Below are positions 54,977 to 63,490 of a stretch of DNA of 64,000 nt, piece after piece. This DNA comes from Chloropicon primus (lineage: Eukaryota; Chlorophyta; Chloropicophyceae; Chloropicales; Chloropicaceae): positions 1,090,374 through 1,154,373 of the forward strand of contig CP060759.1 of NCBI GenBank assembly GCA_023205875.1, read 5' to 3'. The stretch's first letter is position 1. Every line of letters begins with the position of its first letter. The position numbers and the translations under genes are program-made. The notes beneath the pieces are model-generated. The model saw nothing but the letters and a program-made list of their open reading frames with translations. It was not told the origin of the DNA and did not search any database.

Positions 54977-56329
54977 ATGAGCACCAGGACGCGGCACGAG
55001 GACGAGGAGGGGGCCAGGAGCAAACGACGGAAACAACAAACACGAAACAGGGACGCGGAGAAGGAGAAGGATGCCAAGAGGAGGAGGGCGACGGGAGGGG
55101 AAACGGGGAAGTGGAAGTGGAAGTGGAAGTGGAACCCGGGAGACCTCCAGAGACTCAGGGTGGACTTTCCTGGAATCCTGCCGAGGGAGGTGGACGGGAC
55201 GCGGTACGAGGGGTACCTGAGCGTCAGAAGGAGGGCGTACTGGATATCCCTTTCGGGGATCCCGCCGCTGAAAGGGCAGGCGAAAGAGGGAACCACCGTC
55301 CGAGGACGCGAGGAGTCTACTCATTCCCCTGACGTGAGCGTACGGCTCTGCGAGGAACTGGAGCGCGTCTTGACCTCGACAAGAAAGAAGGAGGAGGTCT
55401 TCGAGAGGAGGCTAAGGGAGTCCAGGTCGCTGCACGGGTTCCTGGTCGAGGTGTCCACGATGGTGGAGAAGGCCGTGTGGAAGGAGACCAGCTCCACCCC
55501 GGCGGCTTCGGCCTCGGCGTCGATTCGGTTGGCGGAGGAGCTCAGGGAGATCGGGGCCTCTGGCGGCGTGGCCATGGAAGCCAAAGACCTTTCCTTCATT
55601 CAATTCAAGGTGAAGGACGTCCTGGGCAGGGACCACGCCATGGGCGCCAGGATATCGGCGGCCTACCCGAGGGAGGCGCCCAAGCTGTTCGCCAAGCTTC
55701 CCATTCCCTTGGTCCCCGACGGGAAGGATGGGGGGGGAGGCGGGTGGCTCAAGGCCGCAGTCAGCACTTTTCAGAGGGTTGTCAGGGACCTCCACCCTTT
55801 CTGGAAGCTGATGTCCGGGCTCGAGAGGGCGGTGGTGCTGGAGGGGGCGGCCGGCGACGCCCACAGGAGAGTCGCAGTCTCGAGGAGCGTTTCGCTGCAC
55901 GTAGAGTTCCCCGAGCCCCTCGCGCCGCTCCCCTTCACTCCATCCAACCCAGCCATCACGCTGCTGGGCCCCGCGGGGGAGGTGACGGGCCTGGAGACCA
56001 AGATCAGCGCCTTCTGGGCTGGGCACCCGAGCGGCACGCCGGAGACGGACCTCGTGGGCCTGCTGGAGTCCATGCTGGGGGCTCGCCTCCCTCTGTCGTC
56101 TGGCGCCGGGTCCGGCTCTCCAGAGGCGGACAAGCCGATCTGCGGCATCTGTTACTCTGACATCTTGGGAGGGATCTCTTGCGAGAACCCAAAGTGCGAT
56201 TACCTGTTCCACAAGGAGTGCCTCCTCGAGTGGCTCCAGTCAGACCAGTCCTCGAGGCAGACTTTCAACACGTGGTTCGGGGTCTGCCCCTACTGCAGCG
56301 ACCCAATCGTCTGTAAAACTGTTTTGTAA
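54977..56329 (+). CDS. FANCL: FANCL-like E3 ubiquitin ligase
   Basis: From the ATG at 54977 (MSTRTRHEDEEG) the protein has 450 residues. FANCL monoubiquitinates FANCD2/FANCI in interstrand crosslink repair. The C-terminal RING/PHD-type zinc domain (~386-447) reads CGICYSDILGG, CENPKCDYLFHKECLLEWL, SSRQTFNTWFGVCPYCSDPI. This order, with an FNxxFGxCPYC end, is typical of FANCL. Before it lies a double-RWD region (URD), with FWKLMSGLE, LHVEFPEPLAPLPFTPSNPA and GLETKISAF. The N-terminus is a highly charged extension of ~55 residues with a Lys-Trp run (WKWKWKWNPG), longer than in human FANCL (375). The frame extends upstream only to a GTG. The TGTAA signal overlaps the stop codon (56325-56329). 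Confidence 0.85.
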   Translation: MSTRTRHEDEEGARSKRRKQQTRNRDAEKEKDAKRRRATGGETGKWKWKWKWNPGDLQRLRVDFPGILPREVDGTRYEGYLSVRRRAYWISLSGIPPLKGQAKEGTTVRGREESTHSPDVSVRLCEELERVLTSTRKKEEVFERRLRESRSLHGFLVEVSTMVEKAVWKETSSTPAASASASIRLAEELREIGASGGVAMEAKDLSFIQFKVKDVLGRDHAMGARISAAYPREAPKLFAKLPIPLVPDGKDGGGGGWLKAAVSTFQRVVRDLHPFWKLMSGLERAVVLEGAAGDAHRRVAVSRSVSLHVEFPEPLAPLPFTPSNPAITLLGPAGEVTGLETKISAFWAGHPSGTPETDLVGLLESMLGARLPLSSGAGSGSPEADKPICGICYSDILGGISCENPKCDYLFHKECLLEWLQSDQSSRQTFNTWFGVCPYCSDPIVCKTVL

Positions 56330-56340
56330 ATGATATACTA

Positions 56341-56900
56341 CTACACAATACGACGTGTGTGCGCGGCGCGTGTAATCATGTTCCTGAACTTGGGAAGCCT
56401 CTCGATCTGGCGCCACGACTCGAAGAACGTGCTCAGGATGACGTGGTCCCTCCCGCCCGACCTGTGGAACCAATCGCTGCCCTCCAGCGTCCGGGACGTC
56501 GTCCGCAGGAACTCCTCGGGCGTCTTCCGGCACCAACCCCTGTGAGCCGCGTAGAAGTTCGCCGGGATCACGAAGAGGTCGGCCGTCTCCGGGTCGCGCG
56601 TCCGCCAGGGGTGGTCGACGAGCTGCTCGATCCAGAGCGCCTCGGCTCCCTTGGCGGCGTAACGGTCCTTGATCTCGCAGTGCGCGGTAAAGTCCTCGAG
56701 CACGTCCTCGTAGAGGAAGAAGCGCACTGCAGGTTGGTCTTCCAACGTCGAGTCCCACTCAAGCCTCGCCCCCTCCCCTCTTCGCCATGGAAGTCCTCGG
56801 CGTGAAAGACCACCAGGAGCGCCGCCAAGAGCACGAGAGCCAAAACCGACGCGGCTGCGATCCGCCTCCTCCTCCCCCGGACCCAGCCACCGCTCCTCAT
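56341..56900 (-). pseudogene. Exostosin-type glycosyltransferase fragment, frameshifted
   Basis: A minus-strand ATG at 56900 opens a frame with a basic start and a transmembrane anchor (AAASVLALVLLAALLVVFHA), as in Golgi type II glycosyltransferases. The frame then loses its meaning. A different frame, open from about 56815 without its own ATG, continues with LEWDSTLEDQPAVRFFLYED, AEALWIEQLVDHPWRTRDPE, TADLFVIPANFYAAHRGWCR and GGRDHVILSTFFESWR. This is the first part of an exostosin (GT47) domain, after which it stops at 56341. About 200 residues expected in GT47 proteins are missing. A short intron could reconcile the frames, but I found no good donor/acceptor pair in the right phase. I treat it as a broken or truncated gene; a sequencing error is possible. 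No repaired product is proposed. Confidence 0.6.
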
Positions 56901-57257
56901 CTCCTCTCCTCGAGTTAGCCCAGCGCCCACCGTCCAGCGTTACGTTCTTGTCCTCGTCCTCGTCCTCGTCCTCGTCCTCCTACCCCCCTCGCCCTCCGCC
57001 TTCCTCTTCCTCTTCCTCTTCGTCGGCCAGCAGCCAGCCAGAGGGGGCATTGGATCTCACTCTCATTCTCAATTCTCGTCGCTCCACGGGCGCCCCGCTG
57101 GTAACGCCCGGCGGCAGCGAGGGAGAGGAGGGGAGAGGGAGAGGGAGAGGAGAGGGAGAGGAGAGGGAGAGGGAGCGAAAGGAACGCCCGGGGGAGAACT
57201 TGGAGAGACGTGGGTCGTGGCATCGCGCGGGAACGAACGAGACGAGACAAGGGGAGG
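56901..57257. promoter_or_regulatory. Divergent promoter region with TCCTCG run
   Basis: 357 bp with TCCTCG hexamers (56946-56981, CGAGGA on the other strand), CTTCCTCTTCC repeats (57000-57021) and GGGAGAGG repeats (57125-57173). No additional gene is seen. Confidence 0.5.
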
Positions 57258-58409
57258 ATGGGGCTTAATTGCATGGGGCTCCTTTGCCTCGACAGGTTGC
57301 CTCGTGCGAGGAGCAGAGAGGAGTGGAAGTATGTCGCCCAGGTCTCGTTCTGGCTGTCCACCTGGTACGTGTGCTCCCTGGTAAACCTCCTCATGGTGAA
57401 GACGCTGCTTTCCGAGAAGGGGTGCACCCCCGTCGGAATAGGGCTGGTGCAGATGAAGGTGACGGCCTTGTTTGGGGCCATCAAGGTCCTTGGCCCCGAA
57501 GCGAGGAGGATCAAGCTGTGGAAGAACGCGAGAATCAAGCGAAAGAGGTCCAGTTACCCCATTGGGGACGAGGAGAGTCCCCGGGGAAGGACGGAAGAGG
57601 AGCGCAGCGATTGGCTGGAGGGGGACCAGTCTGACCAGCAGCTCAACTCCTCCGTGGGGAAGTTGATGCGGAAGCCTCAATTTTGGAATTACATGGTTCT
57701 TCTTGGGGCTCTCCGAGTCAGCACGGTCGTCCTCGGGCTGGTCAGTCTCTCCTACGTGGCTGCGAGCTTCACGGAGACGATCAAAGCCTCGGCCCCTTTG
57801 GTGACCGTGCTGTTCGCTTGGCTGATTCTGGGCGAGCGGACCTCCCTTCCCGTGTTCCTGTCTCTCTTTCCCGTGATGGGCGGGCTCATCTTGTGCGCCT
57901 CGAGCGAGATAAGCTTCCACATGGTGGGCTTCCTTGCGGCGCTCTTGAACAACTTTTTGGATTGCATCCAGAACATCTTCTCGAAGAAGATGATGGAATC
58001 GCTCGTGACTCCGGTGCAACTTCAGTTCTTCACCTCCGTTGCGGGGTCGTTCTTCCAGCTGCCAGTGATGCTGTGGCAACTCAAGAGATCCGCGAGCTTG
58101 GAAGCGACAGCGGAAGCAAAACCTGCTGGCTGGGAGGTGTCGGCTTACGTGCTCATTTGCGCGGTGTTCTTCCACATGCAGTCCGTGTCGGCGTACTGCA
58201 CGATGGCCCTCGTGTCCCCCGTCACGCAGAGCGTCGCAAACACATTGAAGCGCACGCTCATGATCTTCATCAGCATCCTGTACTTTGGCAACGCGGTGGT
58301 TGCCTCGAGCGTGGGCGGCATCCTCATGGTCATCAGCGGGGTCGCACTGTACAACTATTTCCGCATCCTTGACACACCGCCGAGAACCGCGCCCCGGCAG
58401 GAAGCTTGA
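57258..58409 (+). CDS. Triose-phosphate/nucleotide-sugar transporter family protein
   Basis: From the ATG at 57258 (MGLNCMGLLCLDRL) the protein has 383 residues; upstream codons begin at a GTG and are rejected. It belongs to the TPT/EamA-type drug/metabolite transporters. The first segment (VSFWLSTWYVCSLVNLLMVK) and VQMKVTALFGAIKVLGP are followed by a long charged loop (~60 residues), then the hallmark FTETIKASAPLVTVLFAWLI and LGERTSLPVFLSLFPVMGGL. NIFSKKMM follows, and the closing repeat is VTQSVANTLKRTLMIFISIL then YFGNAVVASSVGG. The KT/KR pattern near the end resembles Golgi nucleotide-sugar and plastid phosphate-translocator relatives (SLC35E, TPT). The substrate cannot be told. Position beside a sulfotransferase and glycosyltransferases favours a Golgi sugar carrier, which is inference. 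Confidence 0.85.
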   Translation: MGLNCMGLLCLDRLPRARSREEWKYVAQVSFWLSTWYVCSLVNLLMVKTLLSEKGCTPVGIGLVQMKVTALFGAIKVLGPEARRIKLWKNARIKRKRSSYPIGDEESPRGRTEEERSDWLEGDQSDQQLNSSVGKLMRKPQFWNYMVLLGALRVSTVVLGLVSLSYVAASFTETIKASAPLVTVLFAWLILGERTSLPVFLSLFPVMGGLILCASSEISFHMVGFLAALLNNFLDCIQNIFSKKMMESLVTPVQLQFFTSVAGSFFQLPVMLWQLKRSASLEATAEAKPAGWEVSAYVLICAVFFHMQSVSAYCTMALVSPVTQSVANTLKRTLMIFISILYFGNAVVASSVGGILMVISGVALYNYFRILDTPPRTAPRQEA

Positions 58410-58674
58410 TTGTTTTGTTTTGAAATACGACGTGTACTACAGAATAGAAGCAGGTCTTAACACCTCCGTCCCTCTTTGGACACCCAAACCAAACGATGTC
58501 ATCTCCTACCTGGGGCGAGCGAAGGTAAAACCAAACGGCTGAAGGCGACGGGAGCGCTTTGGCTTGATTCGATAGTGACGTGACGTTGACGGCATCGCAC
58601 AAGCAGGGATGTGAGGGGTTAGGAAGGATTTTAGGGTGGTTTCGGAAAGGTTGCTTTGGGTTTTGATTTCATGC

Positions 58675-59673
58675 ATGTGCCTGTCTTTGCTGTACAGCTA
58701 TTGGGGGTTCGCTTCCTTTAGCGGCAAGGAGGGCGGGCCACGTGCGTTGCAGGCTGGTCCCTCCGAAACCGCGGTGAAAGGCTACGCGAATAGGGAGGTT
58801 GTGGTTCTGGCGTCGCACGGGCGTTCTGGATCGACGGTGGCGGAGTCGTTGTTCTTTCGCTCGGTCGAAGGGTTCGTGTACTTTGATGAGCCACTCTGGC
58901 CCTTCAAGAACGCGACGGGAACTCCCGTCGAGAAAACGGATAATATCATGGCTATGTTGTTCGATTGCGAGGCGTACGAGACCATGGCGAAGTCAGACAT
59001 CCCCCCCAAGGTGGCCTCGGACTGGTTCCTCATCAGAATGTTCATAGAGGGTCTGTCGAGCTGGCTTCACCTTCCCAACGACCTCAAGTCGGCAAGGCCC
59101 GCGGAGATCCTTGGGGCGTTTGATAGTGCTTGCCGGCATGCTCCCATTGTTGGCACCAAGGTCATTAGAATGGAGACGGCGATGAAATATGCTCTGGATC
59201 GGTACGAGAACCTGCGCATTATCCACCTCATCCGCCACCCGCACGAGGTGCATGAAAGCCAGAACAAAATTAAGCACCTTCTCCAATGGAGTTGGTACCC
59301 GGGATTGCACGAGCTTTGTGCGGAGATTAAGACGAACCTCGATGCGATTATGGGTGATGGAGATGCTAATCAATACGAGGGACGATACCTCGTGGTGCGA
59401 TACCAGGACCTTGTGACCGACACTCTCAATGTCATCCTTAAGGTTCACAATTTCATGGGGGTCAAGTCGGACAGGAATGCTTTGGAAAAATTAGTGAACG
59501 AGAACTTTGTGACAAACGACGAGGTTGCGGAACGAGAGAATAGGAAAGCATTCGGTACTAAACGCTCGAGAAGAGAGTGCGGCGCCTGCAGCAGCGCCGC
59601 CGAGGCTGCCATTGACGCAGAGCCAACTTGCAGACATCTCGTTGACGAGATTGGGCTCCAGTGCTGCAATTAA
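58675..59673 (+). CDS. Carbohydrate sulfotransferase
   Basis: From the ATG at 58675 the protein has 332 residues. The frame is open upstream from a GTG at 58636, after a stop at 58612. The start therefore is uncertain: CTGTCTTTGCTGTACAG (58681-58697) resembles a 3' splice site, so an upstream exon may exist. The N-terminal hydrophobic stretch (MCLSLLYSYWGFASF) would be part of a Golgi type II anchor. PAPS-binding elements are VVLASHGRSGSTVAESLFF (5'-phosphosulfate loop, ~residues 46-53) and LRIIHLIRHPHEVHES (3'-phosphate region, ~185). This resembles CHST-type sulfotransferases that transfer sulfate from PAPS to sugar hydroxyls. Paired cysteines occur at the C-terminus (ECGACSS, LQCCN). Base composition is less GC-rich than in the central genes. 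Confidence 0.8.
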   Translation: MCLSLLYSYWGFASFSGKEGGPRALQAGPSETAVKGYANREVVVLASHGRSGSTVAESLFFRSVEGFVYFDEPLWPFKNATGTPVEKTDNIMAMLFDCEAYETMAKSDIPPKVASDWFLIRMFIEGLSSWLHLPNDLKSARPAEILGAFDSACRHAPIVGTKVIRMETAMKYALDRYENLRIIHLIRHPHEVHESQNKIKHLLQWSWYPGLHELCAEIKTNLDAIMGDGDANQYEGRYLVVRYQDLVTDTLNVILKVHNFMGVKSDRNALEKLVNENFVTNDEVAERENRKAFGTKRSRRECGACSSAAEAAIDAEPTCRHLVDEIGLQCCN

Positions 59674-59930
59674 CTTAGCTGCCGCTTAGTGCCACTAAGT
59701 TAGGGCCTTACGTTGCTCGATATGTATAATCTCCATATGTTTTCGACTGAGCTTAGCCTCGCACTTCCTGACGCGCCCGCCCCACCCCCCCCTTCTCGTG
59801 ATCCTACCGTATCGCCCCACCAGAGTGGGATTGGAATGGAACGGCCCAAGCCCCCGCCTTTGAAGGAGCGAGGGCGAGCGTTACTCGTCGGCAGCCTGCC
59901 GACGAAGGGGGAAGACATACGTAGGTCTCG

Positions 59931-62222
59931 ATGAGACGTGCCACGATGCGCGGCACGAGGACGCGTAAGGTCTTGCTCGGTGCGTGCTTTCTTTGCGTGC
60001 TCTTGTCCTTGCCACTTGTTCTGTGGGGCGTTCACGGGGCCGGCAACGCGTTAGAGGAGCGGGGGAAGGGCAAGGGGAAGGGCAAGGGGAACAGCAACAA
60101 CGGCGACGAGGAGTTCTGGCCGTCCCGGAGTCTTTGGACGGGGCCAGGCGTGGCGCTCAGTGCGCAGCCCGCCGTCGACGAGGAAGCCCGTGGTGGCGAA
60201 GGCAGTCGGCAACGTATCGCGTCGCGGAGTCCACAGAGGGGTGGTCTGGACATCTACTGGATCAACCTGGACGAGTCTGTGGGGAGAAGAGCAAGCATGG
60301 AAACCATGCTCAAGTCCGCTGCGGCGTCTTTTCCGACTGTCAGATCCACCCGAGTTACAGGCATTGATACGGAAGCAGTCAGAGACATGCTTCGGCGCGG
60401 GCGCGTCAAGCTGAAGGAAGGCCTTGCCGCCGCACCGTCGGGCGCCGAGGAGACCTGGAAGTTGAATTTCAGGAACGAGTACACCGAGGGTCAGTTTGCT
60501 TGCGCCTTGTCTCACCTGACAGCAATCAAGAGAGCGTACGACGACAATTCTGAGCTTGCCCTGATCCTCGAAGACGACGTTTCTGTACCGGCAAGCTTCC
60601 TGGAGACTTGGGAGTGGTACGCAGCTATGGCTCCTCCGGACTGGACAATACTGCAGTGGTACACCAACAATCCCGTGGTGGCGAACGCGTCTTTCCATTA
60701 CCAAGACCCTTGGATCAGCTGGATGCCTGGACACTGGGGAACTCAGGCGTACATGGTCAACCGGGACGGCATGGAGAGGATTTTGCGTGGGGTGCAGGGC
60801 GATGCTTCTGCTCATTGGTACTTTGGTGACGACATTGTGATTGCAGATGAGTTGCTCTACGCTCTTGGCGGGAAAGCTTACACTGCCACCAGAACGTTGG
60901 GCATTCAACACGACTACGCCGTGGCTTCGGTAGTACAGTCGAAAAACCCGGGCACCACCGCCAATTCCAAAAAAATGGCTTTGCTTCAAGTCTCAAACGT
61001 GAGCATGGCACGGATCACACCCAGAAAAGAGTGCATCCTTGTCCTTACCAATTTGCTCATGGAGACAGAAGAGCAGCTGAACGATAATATAGCGACGCTT
61101 GGGTCCGACATGCGAGCCCTTTCACAGTGGAACCCGTGCAGCAAGTGGAAGGTGAACTTTGTGGTGAGAACAAACCTGGAGACGGCCTTTGCTGAGAAGC
61201 TCCGGGGGCTGATGGAGCGAGGTGATCTGGAGCCCATGGTCCGATACACGAGCAGCTCTGCCAGGTTCAACAAGTACGCATTCATGAAGCCCCTGGTGCG
61301 GCAAATGGGAGAGTACGATTACGTTCTGATGAAAGACGCAGATCAGAGGATCGCTGGGTTTCCTTGGAACGCCTTTATGGAAAAGAAAGGAGGGTCCGTA
61401 ATATCCGGGCCGCTGAGGGAGGCGGTTGGCGAGTCGCTCATGAATTGGATGAGACGGAAGGCTCCTGGTCGACAGTGGTACCAACTGCACGAGGCCAGGT
61501 ACTGGAAATCGGCGGCAAATGCCACAGACTTTGAGTCCGTTGAGCCGCTTGCCGCCGGGTACATCGAGCAGTATTTTGCTTTGCTAGATGGCGACTTTGC
61601 AGCACGGTTCTTTGAACTTGTTTTGACCGATGAATTCCTGGATCAGACGCTCGATTGGGGACCGGATTTGATGTGGTGTGGCGCCGCTGCTGACATGCGC
61701 CCCGAGAAGCCCGATTGCTCGCTCGTTCCCGTCGTGTCGGAGCACTTGGACACAAGGACAATAGATATCGAGCGCACGAATTGCCCTTGCACGACATGTC
61801 CTTGCAAGGCGGCAGACCTGCCAAAACGACGACCAAGAGGCCTTTCGAATGACAAGGCAGCTTTCTTGCACAATGTTTACCACGACGGCCCATTGTTCGA
61901 GCGGTGGATCCTTGCTTCTGAAGAGTACAGAAATGAGGTTGCTCGTTATCGATTTGGCTACAGCAGGACGAAGCTTGAAAAAGCATTTGGCGTGGTCGTG
62001 AGCCTGGTTGGATGCGCTTTGCTCGGCCTGGTTGGTTTCGTTGGGATCCAGATGTTCCGACACCGGAAGAGGATGAAAGTCCTCCTCCCTCAAATGGTAT
62101 CAGAGAGCCACGTCCAGAAAAAGCTGGCAAGGACCATGTTTGCCAAAGTCATCTTGGATGTACGGGACAAACCCCAAAAGGATGATGGGTTCGGCAGCAG
62201 TGGTGTCAAATGTCTGTGTTGA
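59931..62222 (+). CDS. Large two-domain glycosyltransferase with GT25-like N-terminal half
   Basis: The protein has 763 residues. A basic start and anchor (VLLGACFLCVLLSLPLVLWG) are followed by a Gly/Lys/Arg-rich stem. Residues ~108-330 resemble GT25 (procollagen galactosyltransferase/LPS glycosyltransferase) with IYWINLDESVGRRASMETML, EGQFACALSHLTAIKRAYDD, LALILEDDVSVPASFLETWE and GTQAYMVNRDGMERIL. A second domain (~350-620) is different: KECILVLTNLL, NFVVRTNLETAF, YDYVLMKDADQRIAGFPWNA with a DxD-like DAD, then EPLAAGYIEQYFALLDGDFA. A Cys-rich patch (CPCTTCPCK) precedes a C-terminal membrane helix (VVVSLVGCALLGLVGFVGIQ) and a basic tail. The two domains may act in sequence on one glycan. TGTAA at 62335 is a likely 3' signal. 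Last gene before the telomere-like array. Confidence 0.78.
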   Translation: MRRATMRGTRTRKVLLGACFLCVLLSLPLVLWGVHGAGNALEERGKGKGKGKGNSNNGDEEFWPSRSLWTGPGVALSAQPAVDEEARGGEGSRQRIASRSPQRGGLDIYWINLDESVGRRASMETMLKSAAASFPTVRSTRVTGIDTEAVRDMLRRGRVKLKEGLAAAPSGAEETWKLNFRNEYTEGQFACALSHLTAIKRAYDDNSELALILEDDVSVPASFLETWEWYAAMAPPDWTILQWYTNNPVVANASFHYQDPWISWMPGHWGTQAYMVNRDGMERILRGVQGDASAHWYFGDDIVIADELLYALGGKAYTATRTLGIQHDYAVASVVQSKNPGTTANSKKMALLQVSNVSMARITPRKECILVLTNLLMETEEQLNDNIATLGSDMRALSQWNPCSKWKVNFVVRTNLETAFAEKLRGLMERGDLEPMVRYTSSSARFNKYAFMKPLVRQMGEYDYVLMKDADQRIAGFPWNAFMEKKGGSVISGPLREAVGESLMNWMRRKAPGRQWYQLHEARYWKSAANATDFESVEPLAAGYIEQYFALLDGDFAARFFELVLTDEFLDQTLDWGPDLMWCGAAADMRPEKPDCSLVPVVSEHLDTRTIDIERTNCPCTTCPCKAADLPKRRPRGLSNDKAAFLHNVYHDGPLFERWILASEEYRNEVARYRFGYSRTKLEKAFGVVVSLVGCALLGLVGFVGIQMFRHRKRMKVLLPQMVSESHVQKKLARTMFAKVILDVRDKPQKDDGFGSSGVKCLC

Positions 62223-63187
62223 GGACGGACGGAGGTAAAGCAGCATTTTCAGTGGGAGGACATAATACTTTGGGTGCTTGGGGGGATGATGCGGAAGGGA
62301 GGGCGAGGGACGTGTATGTGTTTGTTTTGTGTATTGTAATGCCTTTCTGTGGTTAGTTTTTAGGGATTTCTTTTTGTAATGCGATTGTGCTTTTCGTTTT
62401 GCTCGTGTGCATGAAAATGTTTTTGACACTTGGGGCGAAAGAAAGGACACCAGTGAGGTCCTGGCAGGAGGAGGCATTGTGGGCGGCAGAGGAAAACAAG
62501 GTGGTGTTGTGCGCGCATGGATTGGGCCTTATTTCATTCTGTCGTCCTTCCGATGATCGGGAGAGGCCAAGCTGTGGTGGGAAGTGGCCGGCGCACCCGT
62601 ACCGTTGCCGGGGGGCGAGGGAGGAGAGGTGTTCTTGGGCGATTCAGGCGTGTGGGAGAGGAGAGAAGGCAAGTAGATGTGATTGTGGGTAGTTGTTCGT
62701 GGATTGGATCCTCTTGGTTTGGTAAATGCTGACTTGATTGTGTAATGTAGGTGTGTATGATATGATTCTGTTGCTACTATTGTCCATTTGGGGGCCTACT
62801 TTTTGGTACGAATAGTGGAGTGACGGATCCAGTTCGTGTCCGATGGCTGTAAAACTTTGTCAGAAGCGGCTTGTATTTTCGTTTCGGACATTCGTTGAAT
62901 ATGGTGTATCTTCCCGTCGTCCTTGAGCCTGTAGAGATCCATCTGTCGGACCACTAAAACCCAAACCACAGCCCTCCATGGATGATGATGATGTTGTGTG
63001 AATGGAGTCCGTGATGAAGAGACCTGTTCCGGGTGGAGTGCAATCTAGGGCACCTGAGAATAACGAGGTCCAATCGTAAACCTTACCCTGATCCACTCTT
63101 CTGCTGGAATCCGTCGTCTTATGCGACCTGATTTAGGGCCGACTAAAACCCAGATCACACTTAAAACTTATACCAGAAAGAAAAAGT

Positions 63188-63290
63188 GCGGTGGCTGGAG
63201 GCACCACGGAAAGCTTGTATGATGCGGCGGTGTCTTTCACTTAGGCTTCTTTTGTTCTCCGGCTCCTTTCCTTGGCCAGGACTTCCTTCC
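63188..63290. repeat. Subtelomeric direct repeat, copy 1
   Basis: Begins GCGGTGGCTGGAGGCACCAC and ends near CTTGGCCAGGACTTCC. It is similar along its whole length to copy 2. Confidence 0.85.
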
Positions 63291-63384
63291 TTCCTTCCTC
63301 GGGCAAACCCTACTCAAGGCACTTCGGACCCACGAGAGGGCCTTTTAGGCGTTAGGTTTTAGGACTCCCAAGGCTTTAGGAAAC

Positions 63385-63488
63385 GCGGTGACTCGGAGGC
63401 ACCACGGCAAGCTTTGATGATGCAACGGTGTCTTTCTCCCAGGCTTCTGTTGTCCTCGGGCTCCTTTCCTTGGCCAGGTCGTCCTTCC
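63385..63488. repeat. Subtelomeric direct repeat, copy 2
   Basis: Begins GCGGTGACTCGGAGGCACCAC and ends CTTGGCCAGGTCGTCCTTCC, 197 bp after copy 1, with scattered substitutions. It abuts the TTTTAGG array. Confidence 0.85.
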
Positions 63489-63490
63489 TT

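Larger units (their letters stand above)
62223..63490. other. Subtelomeric non-coding stretch
   Basis: This 1.27-kb region has no supported gene and is less GC-rich than the rest of the window. Short related motifs recur, such as ACTAAAACCCA at ~62956 and ~63142. Two copies of a ~100-bp repeat fill the last 300 bp. Confidence 0.5.

Noticed and set aside
62387-63096. Small frames in the subtelomeric stretch (62387-62692 +, 62860-63096 -)
   Set aside because: They have no recognisable features or good start context and lie in a repeat-containing non-coding region.
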